This document shows, in pieces, positions 48,846-58,088 of a stretch of 64,000 nt of DNA. Under the pieces are notes generated by a model. The model had not been told where the DNA came from and searched no databases. It was given only the letters and a program-made list of their open reading frames with translations. Origin of the DNA: Streptomyces sp. MJM8645 (GTDB lineage: Bacteria; Actinomycetota; Actinomycetes; Streptomycetales; Streptomycetaceae); the NCBI RefSeq assembly GCF_001625365.1, contig NZ_LJJF01000001.1:3979001-4043000 (forward strand), written 5' to 3'. Position 1 is the first letter of the stretch. Every line of letters starts with the position of its first letter. The translations under genes and the position numbers were made by a program.

Positions 48846-50378
48846 GTGGACCGACATCCGCGCCGCTGGCTCATCCTGGTCGTGCTCTGTCTCAGCAGCC
48901 TGGTGCTGGTGGTCGACAACATGGTGCTCACGGTGTCCATCCCGCAGATCGCGGCGGACCTCGGGGCCGGGGCCGAGGACATCCAGTGGATCATCGACTC
49001 GTACATCCTGGTCTTCGCCGGGCTGCTGCTCACCTCGGGCAGCCTCTCCGACCGGTTCGGCCGGCGGAAGATGATGATCATCGGGCTGGTGGTGTTCGGC
49101 GCCGCCTCCCTGGTCGCGGCCGTCGCCGACAGCCCCGGCCAGCTCATCGCCGGACGCGTGCTGATGGGCGTGGGCGGAGCCCTGGTCATGCCGAGCACGC
49201 TCTCCATCCTGATCACCGTCTTCGACGACGAGGAACGGCCCAAGGCGATCGCCGCGTGGAGCGCGGTGGCCATGATCGGCATGATCGGCGGGCCGGTGCT
49301 CGGCGGTGCGCTGATCGCGCACTTCTGGTGGGGCGCGGTCTTCCTGCTCAACGTGCCGGTCGCAGTGGTCGCCGTCATCGCGGCGGTCGTGCTGATGCCG
49401 GAGTCCAGAGGGCCGTGGCGCCGGCCCGACCTGCCCGGCATGGTGCTCTCGATGACCGGGATGACCGCGCTGGTCTGGTCGATCACCGTGCTGCCCCGGG
49501 ACGGCATCACCAGCCCCGGCACGCTCGGCACGCTCCTCGTCGGGGTGCTCGCGCTGACCGGGTTCGCCGTCCGCCAGGTCCGGACCGACTCGCCGATGGT
49601 CCCGCTCAAGCTGTTCCGCAACCGGGTGTTCACCGGGGCCAGCTTCTCGCTCGTCCTGCTGACCTTCGCCACCGGCGGCCTGATGCTGGTCCTCACCCAG
49701 TACCTGCAGTTCGTGCTGAAGTTCTCGGCCACCGACACCGGCCTGGCGTTCCTCCCGCTGGCCGTCGCCTCGCTGGTGTTCAACGCCATCGGCGCCGTGC
49801 TCAGCAAGAAGGTCGCCCCGCGGGTGACGACCTCGGCCGGCATGCTGATCATCGCGGCCGGGTTCGGGCTGCTGGCCACGCTCTCGGTCGGCGACGGCTT
49901 CGCCAAGGTCGCCCTGGCCATGCTGGTGCTGGGCGCCGGCTCCGGCCTCGCGATGCCGGCCGCGTCCAACGCGCTGATGGGCGCGATCCCCGGCGAGCAC
50001 GCCGGCGTCGGCTCCGCGCTCAACGACACCATCCAGCAGTCCGGTTCCGCGCTGGGCGTGGCCATCCTCGGCGCCGTCCTGTCCAGCACCTTCACCGGCT
50101 CGATGCCCACCGACACGCCCGCCGCCGGGAAGCACGCGATCACGGACGCGCTCGCCCTCGCCGCGAGCACCGGGGACGGCGGACTGGCCGCCGCCGCGCG
50201 CGACGCGTTCAACACCGCGGCCTCCGTCACCTTCACGGCGGGCGGGATCTCCGTCCTGGCGGCCGCGGGGCTGACCCTGGTGCTGATGCGGGACGGCCGG
50301 AAGACCGCTCCGGCGGCGGGCCCGGTCGAGGACGCGGCGGAGGTGGCGGAGGCGGAGGTCGTCCAGCGGGTGGGCTGA
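48846..50378 (+). CDS. DHA2-family MFS exporter
   Basis: This 510-residue, 14-TM proton-driven efflux pump starts at the GTG at 48846, preceded by AAGGGGG. TM1 has LVVDNMVLTVSIPQIAADL, motif A is GSLSDRFGRRKMMI (~63-76), and motif C-like VAMIGMIGGPVLGGALI is in TM5. It is related to actinorhodin/lincomycin-type exporters and QacA-like pumps. It is likely controlled by the divergent TetR. Confidence 0.92.
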   Translation: MDRHPRRWLILVVLCLSSLVLVVDNMVLTVSIPQIAADLGAGAEDIQWIIDSYILVFAGLLLTSGSLSDRFGRRKMMIIGLVVFGAASLVAAVADSPGQLIAGRVLMGVGGALVMPSTLSILITVFDDEERPKAIAAWSAVAMIGMIGGPVLGGALIAHFWWGAVFLLNVPVAVVAVIAAVVLMPESRGPWRRPDLPGMVLSMTGMTALVWSITVLPRDGITSPGTLGTLLVGVLALTGFAVRQVRTDSPMVPLKLFRNRVFTGASFSLVLLTFATGGLMLVLTQYLQFVLKFSATDTGLAFLPLAVASLVFNAIGAVLSKKVAPRVTTSAGMLIIAAGFGLLATLSVGDGFAKVALAMLVLGAGSGLAMPAASNALMGAIPGEHAGVGSALNDTIQQSGSALGVAILGAVLSSTFTGSMPTDTPAAGKHAITDALALAASTGDGGLAAAARDAFNTAASVTFTAGGISVLAAAGLTLVLMRDGRKTAPAAGPVEDAAEVAEAEVVQRVG

Positions 50379-50527
50379 GCCTGTCCTGTCCTGCCTGGCC
50401 CTGTCCTGTTCGGCCCTTTCCTGTCCGTCTCGGCCCCGTCCGCCTCGCGCGGCCGGGGCCGTGGGCGTGCCGCCGGCGTGTCGCCGACCCCCGGCGGCGC
50501 CCGGTGGCGGCGCGTAGCCTGGGCCCC

Positions 50528-51235
50528 ATGTCCCCCGAGTACGCGGAGCGGGCGTCGAGGCTGCCGGGAGCGGTCGTGTGGAGGCGCCGGGCCGTCGGGA
50601 GCACGGGCGACGGCGCGGCCGGGCTCGTCCTGCCCGACGGCTGCATGGACCTGCTCTGGACCGAGGGCCGGCTCCTCGTCGCCGGGCCGGACACCCGCGC
50701 CTTCCAGCTCGGACCGGGGCTGCGCGGCCCGTGGGCGGGCGTCCGCCTCCCGCCCGGCGCCGCCCCCGCCCTGCTGGGCGTGCCCGCACACGAACTGCGC
50801 GACCGGCGGGTCGACCTGGCCGACCTCCGGCCCGGAGCCGAGGTGCGCCGCCGCACCGGGCGCATCGACGCGGCGCCCGACCCGGCCGTGGCCCTGGAGG
50901 AGTTGGCGCTGCGCCTGGCGGCCGACGCGCGGCCGGTGGACCCGCTCGTCCGGGCGGTCGCCGATGCCCTGGCGGCCGGCCGTTCGGTCGCGGCGACCGC
51001 CGAGGCGGTCGGCCTCGGCGCGCGGCAACTGCACCGCCGCTCGCTGACCGCCTTCGGCTACGGTCCCAAGACCCTGGCCCGGATCCTCCGCTTGCAGCGC
51101 GCCCTCGCGCTGGCCCGCTCCGGCGTGCCCCTCGCCGAGACGGCGGCCCGGACGGGCTACGCCGACCAGGCCCATCTGGCGCGCGACGTACGGGAGTTGG
51201 CGGGAATGCCGGCGACCGCCCTGCTGCCCCGTTGA
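50528..51235 (+). CDS. AraC-type transcription regulator
   Basis: The protein has 235 residues. The N-terminal domain (~1-135; LVLPDGCMDLLW, GVPAHELRDRRVDLADL) is of the sort annotated DUF6597 in many AraC proteins. The C-terminal double helix-turn-helix (~150-235) has AATAEAVGLGARQLHRRSLTAFGYGPKTLARILRLQRALAL and the second motif ETAARTGYADQAHLARDVREL. It ends 1 bp from the convergent VOC gene; AraC/VOC neighbours are frequent in Streptomyces. The effector is unknown. Confidence 0.88.
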   Translation: MSPEYAERASRLPGAVVWRRRAVGSTGDGAAGLVLPDGCMDLLWTEGRLLVAGPDTRAFQLGPGLRGPWAGVRLPPGAAPALLGVPAHELRDRRVDLADLRPGAEVRRRTGRIDAAPDPAVALEELALRLAADARPVDPLVRAVADALAAGRSVAATAEAVGLGARQLHRRSLTAFGYGPKTLARILRLQRALALARSGVPLAETAARTGYADQAHLARDVRELAGMPATALLPR

Positions 51236-51236
51236 C

Positions 51237-51653
51237 TCAGTCCGCGGCGCCCGGCAGCGGCGCGAACAGGTCGACGCCGTTGCCGTCCGGGTCGTGCACC
51301 ACGGCGTACCGCTGGCCCCAGAAGGCGTCCCACGGCTTCAACTCGCCGTGGTACCCGGCGCCGACCAGGTCCTCGTAGACCGCGTCCACCTGGGCGGGGT
51401 CGGCGCACCGGAACGCCAGTGCCGTCCGGCCGCCGCCCGTCGGCGGACGCCAGTCCGGATGGAACGAGCGGATGGTGGACTCGGGGTCGAGGGCCAGGCG
51501 CAGCCCGCCCGGCAGCACGGCCTCGACGTGCGGCTCCTGCTCGGCCCCGTCGGGGAACGCGAGTCCGAGCCGCCGGTAGAAGGCGATCGAGGCGGCCAGG
51601 TCCGAGACTGCGAGGCCCACGACGGCGAACTGCGGTGCTGGTGTGCTGTTCAT
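51237..51653 (-). CDS. VOC-family (glyoxalase/bleomycin-resistance fold) protein
   Basis: The protein has 138 residues from the ATG at 51653 (an ATG at 51662 is possible). The beta-alpha-beta-beta-beta modules are visible: FAVVGLAVSDLAASIAFYRRLGL, then TALAFRCADPAQVDAVYEDLVGAGY and RYAVVHDPDGNGVDLFAPL. The metal-binding positions are only partly conserved, so it may bind a drug or small molecule rather than catalyse a reaction. Confidence 0.88.
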   Translation of the reverse strand: MNSTPAPQFAVVGLAVSDLAASIAFYRRLGLAFPDGAEQEPHVEAVLPGGLRLALDPESTIRSFHPDWRPPTGGGRTALAFRCADPAQVDAVYEDLVGAGYHGELKPWDAFWGQRYAVVHDPDGNGVDLFAPLPGAAD

Positions 51654-51835
51654 GCCCGTCACGGTAGGCGGCGCCCGGACACCCCGTCTTGAACGAATCG
51701 GACGGTCTCCCGGCTGGTCTGCGCATTGGCCGAGTCGGGCGCGGCCGGGGTGATGATTCTGGTGACCGGATCGCGGCGCGCCACGCCCCGATCGCGGCCC
51801 GCACCACCATTACCGACCCCTGGGAGGGATAACTG

Positions 51836-52795
51836 ATGCTGTACCGCAGCCTCGGAGTTGACGGGCCGAAGGCCAGCGCGCTGTGCCTCGGCGCCATGAC
51901 CTTCGGCACCACCGTGGACGAGCAGACCGCGACGGCGATCTTGGACCGGTTCACCGAGGCCGGCGGGACCTTCGTCGACACCTCGAACAACTACGCCTTC
52001 TGGGCCCCCGGCGGGACGGGGTACGAGAGCGAGGAACTGCTCGGCCGCTGGATCGCCCGCCGGCGCAACCGTGACGAACTGGTCCTCGCCACCAAGGCGG
52101 GAGCCCGCCCGGTGCCCGAACTCCCCTTCCCCGAACACATGGAGGGGCTGTCCGCCGCTGCGCTGCGCAACGCGGCCGAGGGCAGCCTGCGCCGGCTCGG
52201 CACCGACCGCGTGGACGTCTACTACGCCCACGTGACGGACCCGTCCACCCCGGTCGAGGAGACCCTCGGGGCCTTCGCCGAGCTGGTGGCCGACGGAAAG
52301 GTCGGCCGGCTCGGCTGCAGCAACCACAGCGCCGCGGACCTGGCTGCCGCCAACGAGCTTGCCGAGCAGCGGGGTTGGCCCGGCTACCGGTGCGTCCAGC
52401 AGCGCCACAGCTACCTCCGGCCACGGCCGGACGCGGACTTCGGCATCCAGAACCACGCCGACGAGGAACTGCTGTCGTACGTCATGCAGCGGCCGGAGCT
52501 GCTGCTGCTGGCCTACTCCCCGCTGCTCGGCGGCGCGTACTGCCGGCCCGACCGGCCGCTGTCCGAGAAGTACCAGTGGCCGGTGGTGCAGGCCCAGTTG
52601 GCCGCCCTGGCCGAGGTGGCGAAGGAGACCGGGGCCACCGTCAACCAGGTGGTGCTCGCCTGGCTGCTGGGCCACCCGGTGCCGACGATCCCGGTCGTGG
52701 GCGCCAGCTCCGTCGCCCAGCTGGACGAGAGCCTGGCCGCCCTGGACCTGGTGCTCGACGAGGACCAGCGCCGGCGGCTGGACACCGCGGCCTGA
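51836..52795 (+). CDS. Aldo/keto reductase
   Basis: The protein has 319 residues; GGGAGGG precedes the ATG. AKR motifs are LCLGAMTFGTTVDE, FVDTSNNYAFWAPGGTG (Asp and Tyr), DELVLATKAG (Lys) and VDVYYAHVTD (His). The C-terminus has VVLAWLLGHPVPTIPVVGASS. It is a second reductase of the same general type as the one at 17246, but only distantly alike and with no shared neighbours. No pathway is evident. Confidence 0.9.
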   Translation: MLYRSLGVDGPKASALCLGAMTFGTTVDEQTATAILDRFTEAGGTFVDTSNNYAFWAPGGTGYESEELLGRWIARRRNRDELVLATKAGARPVPELPFPEHMEGLSAAALRNAAEGSLRRLGTDRVDVYYAHVTDPSTPVEETLGAFAELVADGKVGRLGCSNHSAADLAAANELAEQRGWPGYRCVQQRHSYLRPRPDADFGIQNHADEELLSYVMQRPELLLLAYSPLLGGAYCRPDRPLSEKYQWPVVQAQLAALAEVAKETGATVNQVVLAWLLGHPVPTIPVVGASSVAQLDESLAALDLVLDEDQRRRLDTAA

Positions 52796-52874
52796 CCGCG
52801 GCGTCCAGCCCCGTCGGGCGGCCAGGCCGCAACCAACCCCCCTTGGCCGCCCGCCTCGAACCGGCTGCGCGCCG

Positions 52875-53366
52875 TCAGCCCTGGGCGCGGACCGCCCGCC
52901 ACCGGTTGGCGGTGGTCTCGCTCACCGTGTAGAAGAACTCCGACTTGAACTCGGCCCCGTCACTGAGCGCCTCCACCCAGCTCATCGGCCAGTTCCGCCG
53001 GCCGTAGTGCTTGTGCACGACCCGGGTGAACGCGGACAGCACGCCGCGCAGCCGCTTCCGGTCCACGTCGAGCAGCTCGACCAGGGACGTGTAGCTCACC
53101 CGCTCGCCGGGCTGCTTCGCCAGGATGTCGAGCACCCCGGTCACCGCCTGCACCGAGTCCAGCGGATCGGCCGTCAGCCGGCGCAGATCCTGCACGGTCC
53201 ACTCGACGAACGGCCACTCGCCGTCCTCCTGCGGCCCCCCCTCGGCCGCCGCCGCCACCGCGGCCCCCGCAGCGGCCCCCGAGAGCTCCGCGAGGAACGC
53301 GTACACCTGCGTGACGTACTGAGCCGGCACCGGCACCGAGATGAACTGCTGGCTGTCCTGCGTCAT
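52875..53366 (-). CDS. Hypothetical protein with a winged-helix-like middle
   Basis: The protein has 163 residues. The opening MTQDSQQFISVPVPAQYVTQ and an Ala-rich stretch lead to LDILAKQPGERVSYTSLVELLDVDRKRLRGVLSAFTRVV, which looks like a winged-helix fold, and a basic, aromatic tail (HYGRRNWPMSWVEAL). Similar Streptomyces proteins are uncharacterised. The promoter region carries a striking phased ACTAA repeat, so it may be autoregulated. Confidence 0.7.
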   Translation of the reverse strand: MTQDSQQFISVPVPAQYVTQVYAFLAELSGAAAGAAVAAAAEGGPQEDGEWPFVEWTVQDLRRLTADPLDSVQAVTGVLDILAKQPGERVSYTSLVELLDVDRKRLRGVLSAFTRVVHKHYGRRNWPMSWVEALSDGAEFKSEFFYTVSETTANRWRAVRAQG

Positions 53367-53442
53367 GTTTCTTCCCCTCCGACGTGTCGCCCGTCTGGCG
53401 GCAGGACAGATACTTGCACGCCATGTGTCCGGGTGTCCAGGT

Positions 53443-53483
53443 ACTAACCTGGACTAATTCCGAGACTAAGGGTCGATTAGTCC
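53443..53483. promoter_or_regulatory. Phased ACTAA repeats and inverted repeat upstream of the 52875-53366 gene
   Basis: ACTAA occurs at 53443, 53453 and 53465 and inverted (ATTAGT) at 53476, spacing 10-12 bp, that is, once per helical turn. GGACTAAT (53451-53458) and ATTAGTCC (53476-53483) form an inverted repeat. These AT-rich motifs stand out in this genome. Confidence 0.6.
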
Positions 53484-53556
53484 CTCTCGCGGCGCAGCTC
53501 GGGAGGGCGGAAGTCACTTCCGGTACCGGCCGGCCAGTCGGGGCCGTGGAGCCGAC

Positions 53557-53592
53557 GAAGGCCCGGACCGCGTGAGGCGGTCCGGGTCTTCC
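53557..53592 (-). terminator. Terminator of the beta-propeller gene
   Basis: GAAGGCCCGGACCGC pairs with GCGGTCCGGGTCTTC around a 5-nt loop. The left arm sequence is nearly the same as in the terminator at 54821. Confidence 0.75.
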
Positions 53593-53613
53593 GGCTGTCG
53601 CCGCCCGTTGCGG

Positions 53614-54744
53614 TCAGTGGAGGACGTTCAGGAAGTTGGCGGCGTCGTCGACGAAGTACACGGCGTCGTGGTCGAGGTCGACCGCGAGCCCGAACAGGGC
53701 GCCGGCGCCGGGCGGGGTGCCACTGCTGTCGAGCGTGCGGACGGCGACCTGGTCGCCGGCGGGGGTGGTCTCGACGAGGTTGCCGTCGCCGGAGTTCACC
53801 GTGAGGACGTCGCCGCCCGGGGCGACGGCCAGGCCGAGCGGCCCGTTGAGGTGGCCGCCGGTGCTGACGGTGGTGCCGGTGCCCGCGTCGGTGGTGCGGT
53901 GGACGGCGTCGGGGATCGCGGTGATCCGGTTGGCGAGGGTGTCCGCCACGTAGAGCGTGTCGTCGTGGCCCAGCCCGACGCCGGTCGGGCCGATCACCAG
54001 GGCGGCCTGGTCGGTCCGCTGGCCGAAGCCCGAGCCGATCCGGGTGGTCGCGAGCCGCTGCGGCGGCGCGTCGCCCTGCCGGCACAGGGTGATCCGCAGG
54101 ACGGTGCCCTGGTCGACCTCGGCCCCGCCGCCCGCGACCGTGCCGTTCAGCACATTGGTCACGAACAGTTCGTCGCGGTCGTCGAAGCTGGCGGCCGTCA
54201 TGTCCCACGGGCCGTTGATGCCGTCGCCGACGATCGTCTCGCGGACCGTCCCGTTGCTGTCCAGGACCAGCAGGCAGCCGGCCTGGACGGTGGCGGAGGT
54301 GCCGTCGGTGGTGGGCGTGCTGCCGACCACGACCCAGCCGCCCGGCAGAACGGTCAGCGCGGTCGAGAGCCCGACCCCGCCGGGGCAGGGCCCGGGCAGC
54401 TTCGCCGGGTCGATCCGGGCGAACTCGCCGACGGTGCCGTCCGGGCTGACCTGGACCAGGGTGGTCCCGGTGCCCTGCAGGTTCTGCCCGTTGTTGAAGT
54501 TGCTGATGAGGACGTTGCCGCGGCGCAGCTTGCCCACGCTGTGCTGGACCACGAACGTGCCGTACGGGTTCTGGTCCCCGTTCGCGGGCACGGTCGAGGC
54601 GACCGGTGACACGGTGTTCAGCGGCCCGAGGAACGGCGCCCGGCCGACGGCGCCACCCACCGCCGTGGCGCCGAACACCACCACGGCGGCGGCGACCACG
54701 CCGACCCGCCCCCAGAACCTCGTGCGCGAAGAGTGAAGTCTCAT
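53614..54744 (-). CDS. Secreted NHL/SMP-30-like beta-propeller protein
   Basis: The protein has 376 residues. A signal peptide (RFWGRVGVVAAAVVVFGATAVGG) precedes repeated propeller blades with GN-D turns: NPYGTFVV, LVQVSPDGTVGEFARID, WDMTAASFDDRDELFVTNVLNG, VGLGHDDTLYVADTLANRITAIPDA and GPLGLAVAPGGDVLTVNSGDGNLVETTPAG. The NHL-like sequence suggests a six-bladed lactonase-type fold, but the lactonase metal ligands are not obvious. It is a single gene and probably extracellular or membrane-tethered. Confidence 0.85.
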   Translation of the reverse strand: MRLHSSRTRFWGRVGVVAAAVVVFGATAVGGAVGRAPFLGPLNTVSPVASTVPANGDQNPYGTFVVQHSVGKLRRGNVLISNFNNGQNLQGTGTTLVQVSPDGTVGEFARIDPAKLPGPCPGGVGLSTALTVLPGGWVVVGSTPTTDGTSATVQAGCLLVLDSNGTVRETIVGDGINGPWDMTAASFDDRDELFVTNVLNGTVAGGGAEVDQGTVLRITLCRQGDAPPQRLATTRIGSGFGQRTDQAALVIGPTGVGLGHDDTLYVADTLANRITAIPDAVHRTTDAGTGTTVSTGGHLNGPLGLAVAPGGDVLTVNSGDGNLVETTPAGDQVAVRTLDSSGTPPGAGALFGLAVDLDHDAVYFVDDAANFLNVLH

Positions 54745-54820
54745 AACTCAAAGTTATGCCGCAGCCGAACCGCCCAGCACGCGGAGTTCACCCAGCGGTG
54801 TCCCCACACCGCGAAACGAC

Positions 54821-54854
54821 GAAGGCCCGGACCGTCGGAACGGTCCGGGCCTTC
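54821..54854 (-). terminator. Terminator after tRNA-Ser(GGA)
   Basis: Perfect 15-bp arms (GAAGGCCCGGACCGT and complement) and a 4-nt loop lie 6 bp beyond the 3' end of the leftward tRNA. Confidence 0.85.
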
Positions 54855-54860
54855 TGCCGG

Positions 54861-54945
54861 CGGAGGATACGAGATTCGAACTCGTGAGGGGTTGCCCCCA
54901 ACACGCTTTCCAAGCGTGCGCCCTAGGCCTCTAGGCGAATCCTCC
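54861..54945 (-). tRNA. tRNA-Ser (GGA anticodon)
   Basis: On the minus strand the acceptor GGAGGAT pairs with ATCCTCC, the anticodon loop is TTGGAAA with GGA, a long variable arm is present and the T loop is GTTCGAATCT. CCA is not encoded. Confidence 0.97.
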
Positions 54946-55060
54946 GTGGGAGAGCTTAGTACATGTTCGGGGGTGGTCGCGACCAGCAATCCCGTAGGCG
55001 GGAGGGTGGGGTTGCCTGTGGATCGTGGGGGCTCGGATCCGGTAGTGTGGGGGTCAGCCC

Positions 55061-55145
55061 CTCGTGTGGCGTTATCTCTCTGAACCCCCCCAGGGCCGGA
55101 AGGCAGCAAGGGTAAGAGGGCTCTGGCGGGTGCACGGGGGGTCTT
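55061..55145 (+). ncRNA. ffs: 4.5S RNA of the signal recognition particle
   Basis: The highly conserved SRP domain IV hairpin is present (CCAGGGCCGGAAGGCAGCAA, then GGGTAAGAGGGCTCTGG), closed by CCCCCC (55085-55090) with GGGGGG (55136-55141) and followed by TCTTT. Streptomyces 4.5S RNA is ~82 nt and, as here, lies upstream of dnaX next to a tRNA-Ser gene. The exact 5' end is estimated. Confidence 0.9.
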
Positions 55146-55236
55146 TGCGTTCCCGGGCGGTTGCTGGGGGCGCCGGGGGACGGTGGTGAGGCGAGGGGCG
55201 ACGCGTTTGTCGGTGCGTCCCGATATCGTCGGGGGT

Positions 55237-57447
55237 GTGTCCCTAGCCCTGTACCGCCGCTACCGTCCCGAGACCTTCGCGGAGGTCATCGGGCAGGAGC
55301 ACGTGACCGCTCCGCTCCAGCAGGCCCTGCGTAACAACAGGGTCAACCACGCGTACCTGTTCAGCGGGCCGCGCGGCTGCGGGAAGACGACGAGTGCGCG
55401 CATCCTGGCCCGCTGTCTGAACTGTGAGCAGGGGCCGACGCCGACGCCCTGCGGAGAGTGCCAGTCCTGTCGCGACCTCGCGACTGGCGGGCCCGGCTCG
55501 ATCGACGTGATCGAGATCGACGCGGCCTCGCACGGTGGTGTGGACGACGCGCGCGAGCTGCGGGAGCGGGCGTTCTTCGCGCCGGTCCACAGCCGCTACA
55601 AGATCTTCATCCTGGACGAGGCGCACATGGTGACCTCGGCCGGGTTCAACGCGCTGCTCAAGGTGGTCGAGGAGCCTCCGGAGCACCTCAAGTTCATCTT
55701 CGCGACCACGGAGCCGGAGAAGGTGATCGGGACGATCCGGTCCCGGACGCACCACTACCCGTTCCGGCTGGTCCCGCCGGGCACGCTGCGCGACTACCTG
55801 GTGGAGGTCTGCGGCCGGGAGGGCATCCAGGTCGAGGACTCGGTGTTCCCGCTGGTGGTCCGGGCCGGGGCCGGGTCGGTGCGTGACTCGATGTCGGTCA
55901 TGGACCAGCTGCTGGCCGGTGCCGCCGAGGGCGGCGTGACGTACCAGATGGCGACCTCGCTGCTCGGGTACACCGACTCGGCGCTGCTCGACGAGGTGGT
56001 GGACGCCTTCGGCGCGCACGACGGGGCGACGGTGTTCCAGGTGATTGACCGGGTGGTCGAGGGCGGGCACGATCCGCGCCGCTTCGTCGCCGACCTGCTG
56101 GAGCGGCTGCGTGACCTGGTGATCCTGGCCACCGTGCCGGAGGCGGGGGAGAAGGGGCTGATCGACGCCCCGGCGGACCGGGTCGCGATCATGCAGGCGC
56201 AGGCGGACGCGTTCGGTTCGGCGGAGCTGAGCCGGGCGGCGGACATCGTCAACACCGGGCTGACCGAGATGCGCGGCAACGCGGCGCCGAGGCTGCAGCT
56301 GGAGCTGATCTGCGCCCGGGTGATGCTGCCGGGTGCCTACAGCGACGAGCTGTCGTTGCAGGCGCGGCTGGACAAGCTGGAGCGCCGGGCGGCGGCGGGC
56401 GGGTTCGCCGCGCCGATGGCGGTGGGGGTGCCGGTGGCGGCGACCACGGCCGCGCCCGTTCCGGCGACGGCGACGGCGACGGCGCCGGTGGCGGTGCCGG
56501 TAGCGGAGACCGCCCCGGTGCAGGCCGCGCCGGTCGCGGCGGCCCCTGCGGCAGCCCCTGCACCGGCAGCACCGATCGCACCGGCAGCCCCCGCGGCGCC
56601 CGCCGGGCCCGCGCCGGGTGCCTGGCCGATCCCGCGCAGCTTCCCGCCGGCGGGCGGCGCCCCGGCCGCGGCCCCCGCGCCGCAGCCGCCGGCCCAGGCC
56701 GCCGAGGCCGTAGAGGCCACCCCGGCCCCGGTGTCCGCCCCCGCTCCCGCTCCTGCCCCCGCGGCGCCCGCGCCCGCCCCGGCCGGGCAGCCCGCCGGGC
56801 CGGCTTCGGCCGCCGCGCAGCAGGGCGCGGCGCAGGTCCGGCAGCTGTGGCCGCAGATTCTGGAGGCGGTGAAGAACCGCCGCCGCTTCACCTGGATCCT
56901 GCTCAGCCAGAACGGCCAGGTGGCCGGGTTCGACGGCAGCGTGCTCCAGGTGTCCTTCATCAACGCGGGCGCCCGGGACAGCTTCGTCGGCAGCAACAGC
57001 GACGACGTGCTGCGCCAGGCGCTGACGGACGCGCTGGGTGTGGACTGGCGGGTCGAGTGCATCGTCGACCCGTCCGGGGGCGGTTCCCTCGGTGGCGGTA
57101 CGGCCGTCGGCGGCGGTGGTCTGGGCGGTGCCGCCCCGAGCGGTGGCGGCTGGGGGGCCCCGGCCCGTCCGGCGGCCGCCGCGCCGTCGGCTCCGGCTCC
57201 GGTGCCCGCGCCGGTCCGGTCGCAGCCGTCCCCGCAGGTGCAGGCCGCCCCGGCGCCCGCGCCGGTCCAGGCCCCGCCGCCGGTGGCCGCGCCGCCGGCC
57301 CGTCCGGTGCGCGCGGTGGCGCCGGAGGACGACGTCCCGGAGGAGGACGACCCGGACCTCAACGAGGAGGCGTTCTCCGGTCAGGAGCTGATCATCCGGG
57401 AGCTGGGCGCGACGGTTCTGGAGGAGATCCACCACCGCGGCAACTGA
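55237..57447 (+). CDS. dnaX: DNA polymerase III subunit gamma/tau
   Basis: The clamp-loader subunit has 736 residues. The GTG at 55237 (VSLALYRRYRPETFAEVIGQ) is the family start. The Walker A is GPRGCGKT (44-51), the zinc-binding cysteines are CLNCEQGPTPTPCGECQSC (~60-78), and the Walker B region is FILDEAHMV (~124). Domain III ends at ~370. A 200-residue Ala/Pro linker is followed by a tau-like C-terminal domain (~540-600; QLWPQILEAVKNRRRFTWIL) and a second Ala/Pro stretch with an acidic end (EDDVPEEDDPDLNEEAF). No slippery A-run suggests a frameshift product. Confidence 0.97.
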   Translation: MSLALYRRYRPETFAEVIGQEHVTAPLQQALRNNRVNHAYLFSGPRGCGKTTSARILARCLNCEQGPTPTPCGECQSCRDLATGGPGSIDVIEIDAASHGGVDDARELRERAFFAPVHSRYKIFILDEAHMVTSAGFNALLKVVEEPPEHLKFIFATTEPEKVIGTIRSRTHHYPFRLVPPGTLRDYLVEVCGREGIQVEDSVFPLVVRAGAGSVRDSMSVMDQLLAGAAEGGVTYQMATSLLGYTDSALLDEVVDAFGAHDGATVFQVIDRVVEGGHDPRRFVADLLERLRDLVILATVPEAGEKGLIDAPADRVAIMQAQADAFGSAELSRAADIVNTGLTEMRGNAAPRLQLELICARVMLPGAYSDELSLQARLDKLERRAAAGGFAAPMAVGVPVAATTAAPVPATATATAPVAVPVAETAPVQAAPVAAAPAAAPAPAAPIAPAAPAAPAGPAPGAWPIPRSFPPAGGAPAAAPAPQPPAQAAEAVEATPAPVSAPAPAPAPAAPAPAPAGQPAGPASAAAQQGAAQVRQLWPQILEAVKNRRRFTWILLSQNGQVAGFDGSVLQVSFINAGARDSFVGSNSDDVLRQALTDALGVDWRVECIVDPSGGGSLGGGTAVGGGGLGGAAPSGGGWGAPARPAAAAPSAPAPVPAPVRSQPSPQVQAAPAPAPVQAPPPVAAPPARPVRAVAPEDDVPEEDDPDLNEEAFSGQELIIRELGATVLEEIHHRGN

Positions 57448-57568
57448 GCGACGGCCCGCCCCGGCAGCACGTAGGCTCGGCCGTGACGACGCGAGCGGGA
57501 CTGCAAGCGGACGTGACCGCAGGCAGGACGGCGACGCAGGACAGCAAGCACGAAGCGAGGAGTGAGCC

Positions 57569-57907
57569 GTGTTCCCCGGTGGTGGCCAGCCCAACATGCA
57601 GCAGCTGCTGAAGCAGGCGCAGAAGATGCAGCAGGATCTCGCGCAGGCGCAGCAGGAGCTGGCGGAGACGAAGGTGAGCGGTTCGGCGGGCGGTGGCCTG
57701 GTCGAGGCCACGGTGACCGGTGCCGGTGAGCTGGTGGCGCTGACCATCGCCCCGGCGGCCGTCGACCCGGAGGACACCGAGACCCTGGCCGACCTGGTCC
57801 TGGCGGCCGTGCGGGACGCCAACCAGTCGGCGCAGAAGATGCAGGCCGAGCGCATGGGCCCGCTGACCCAGGGCCTGGGCGGGGGCATCCCCGGTCTGCC
57901 GTTCTGA
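57569..57907 (+). CDS. YbaB/EbfC nucleoid-associated protein
   Basis: The protein has 112 residues from the GTG at 57569, with GAGGAG upstream. The N-terminal helix MQQLLKQAQKMQQDLAQAQQ and the DNA-binding tweezers VSGSAGGGLVEATVTGAGEL are characteristic. Members bind DNA as dimers and are almost always followed by recR, as here (181 bp downstream). Confidence 0.93.
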   Translation: MFPGGGQPNMQQLLKQAQKMQQDLAQAQQELAETKVSGSAGGGLVEATVTGAGELVALTIAPAAVDPEDTETLADLVLAAVRDANQSAQKMQAERMGPLTQGLGGGIPGLPF

Positions 57908-58004
57908 CCTGGGGGAGCCTCTGGACAGGGGTTTCGACCAGGCAGGTCTGAGGTCCTGAAGTTCTGAAGTTCAGACAACGGACCCATGTGATTTATGTGG
58001 GAGT

Positions 58005-58033
58005 CGGGCGTCGGGCGGTGTGTCCGACGCCCG
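58005..58033 (+). terminator. Stem-loop between ybaB and recR
   Basis: Perfect 10-bp arms (CGGGCGTCGG / CCGACGCCCG) with a 9-nt loop; it may reduce rather than stop read-through to recR. Confidence 0.6.
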
Positions 58034-58088
58034 ATTCGTTGGATGATGGCACCGGAGCACCACCGACCATCCGAGGGAAGGCGCGACG

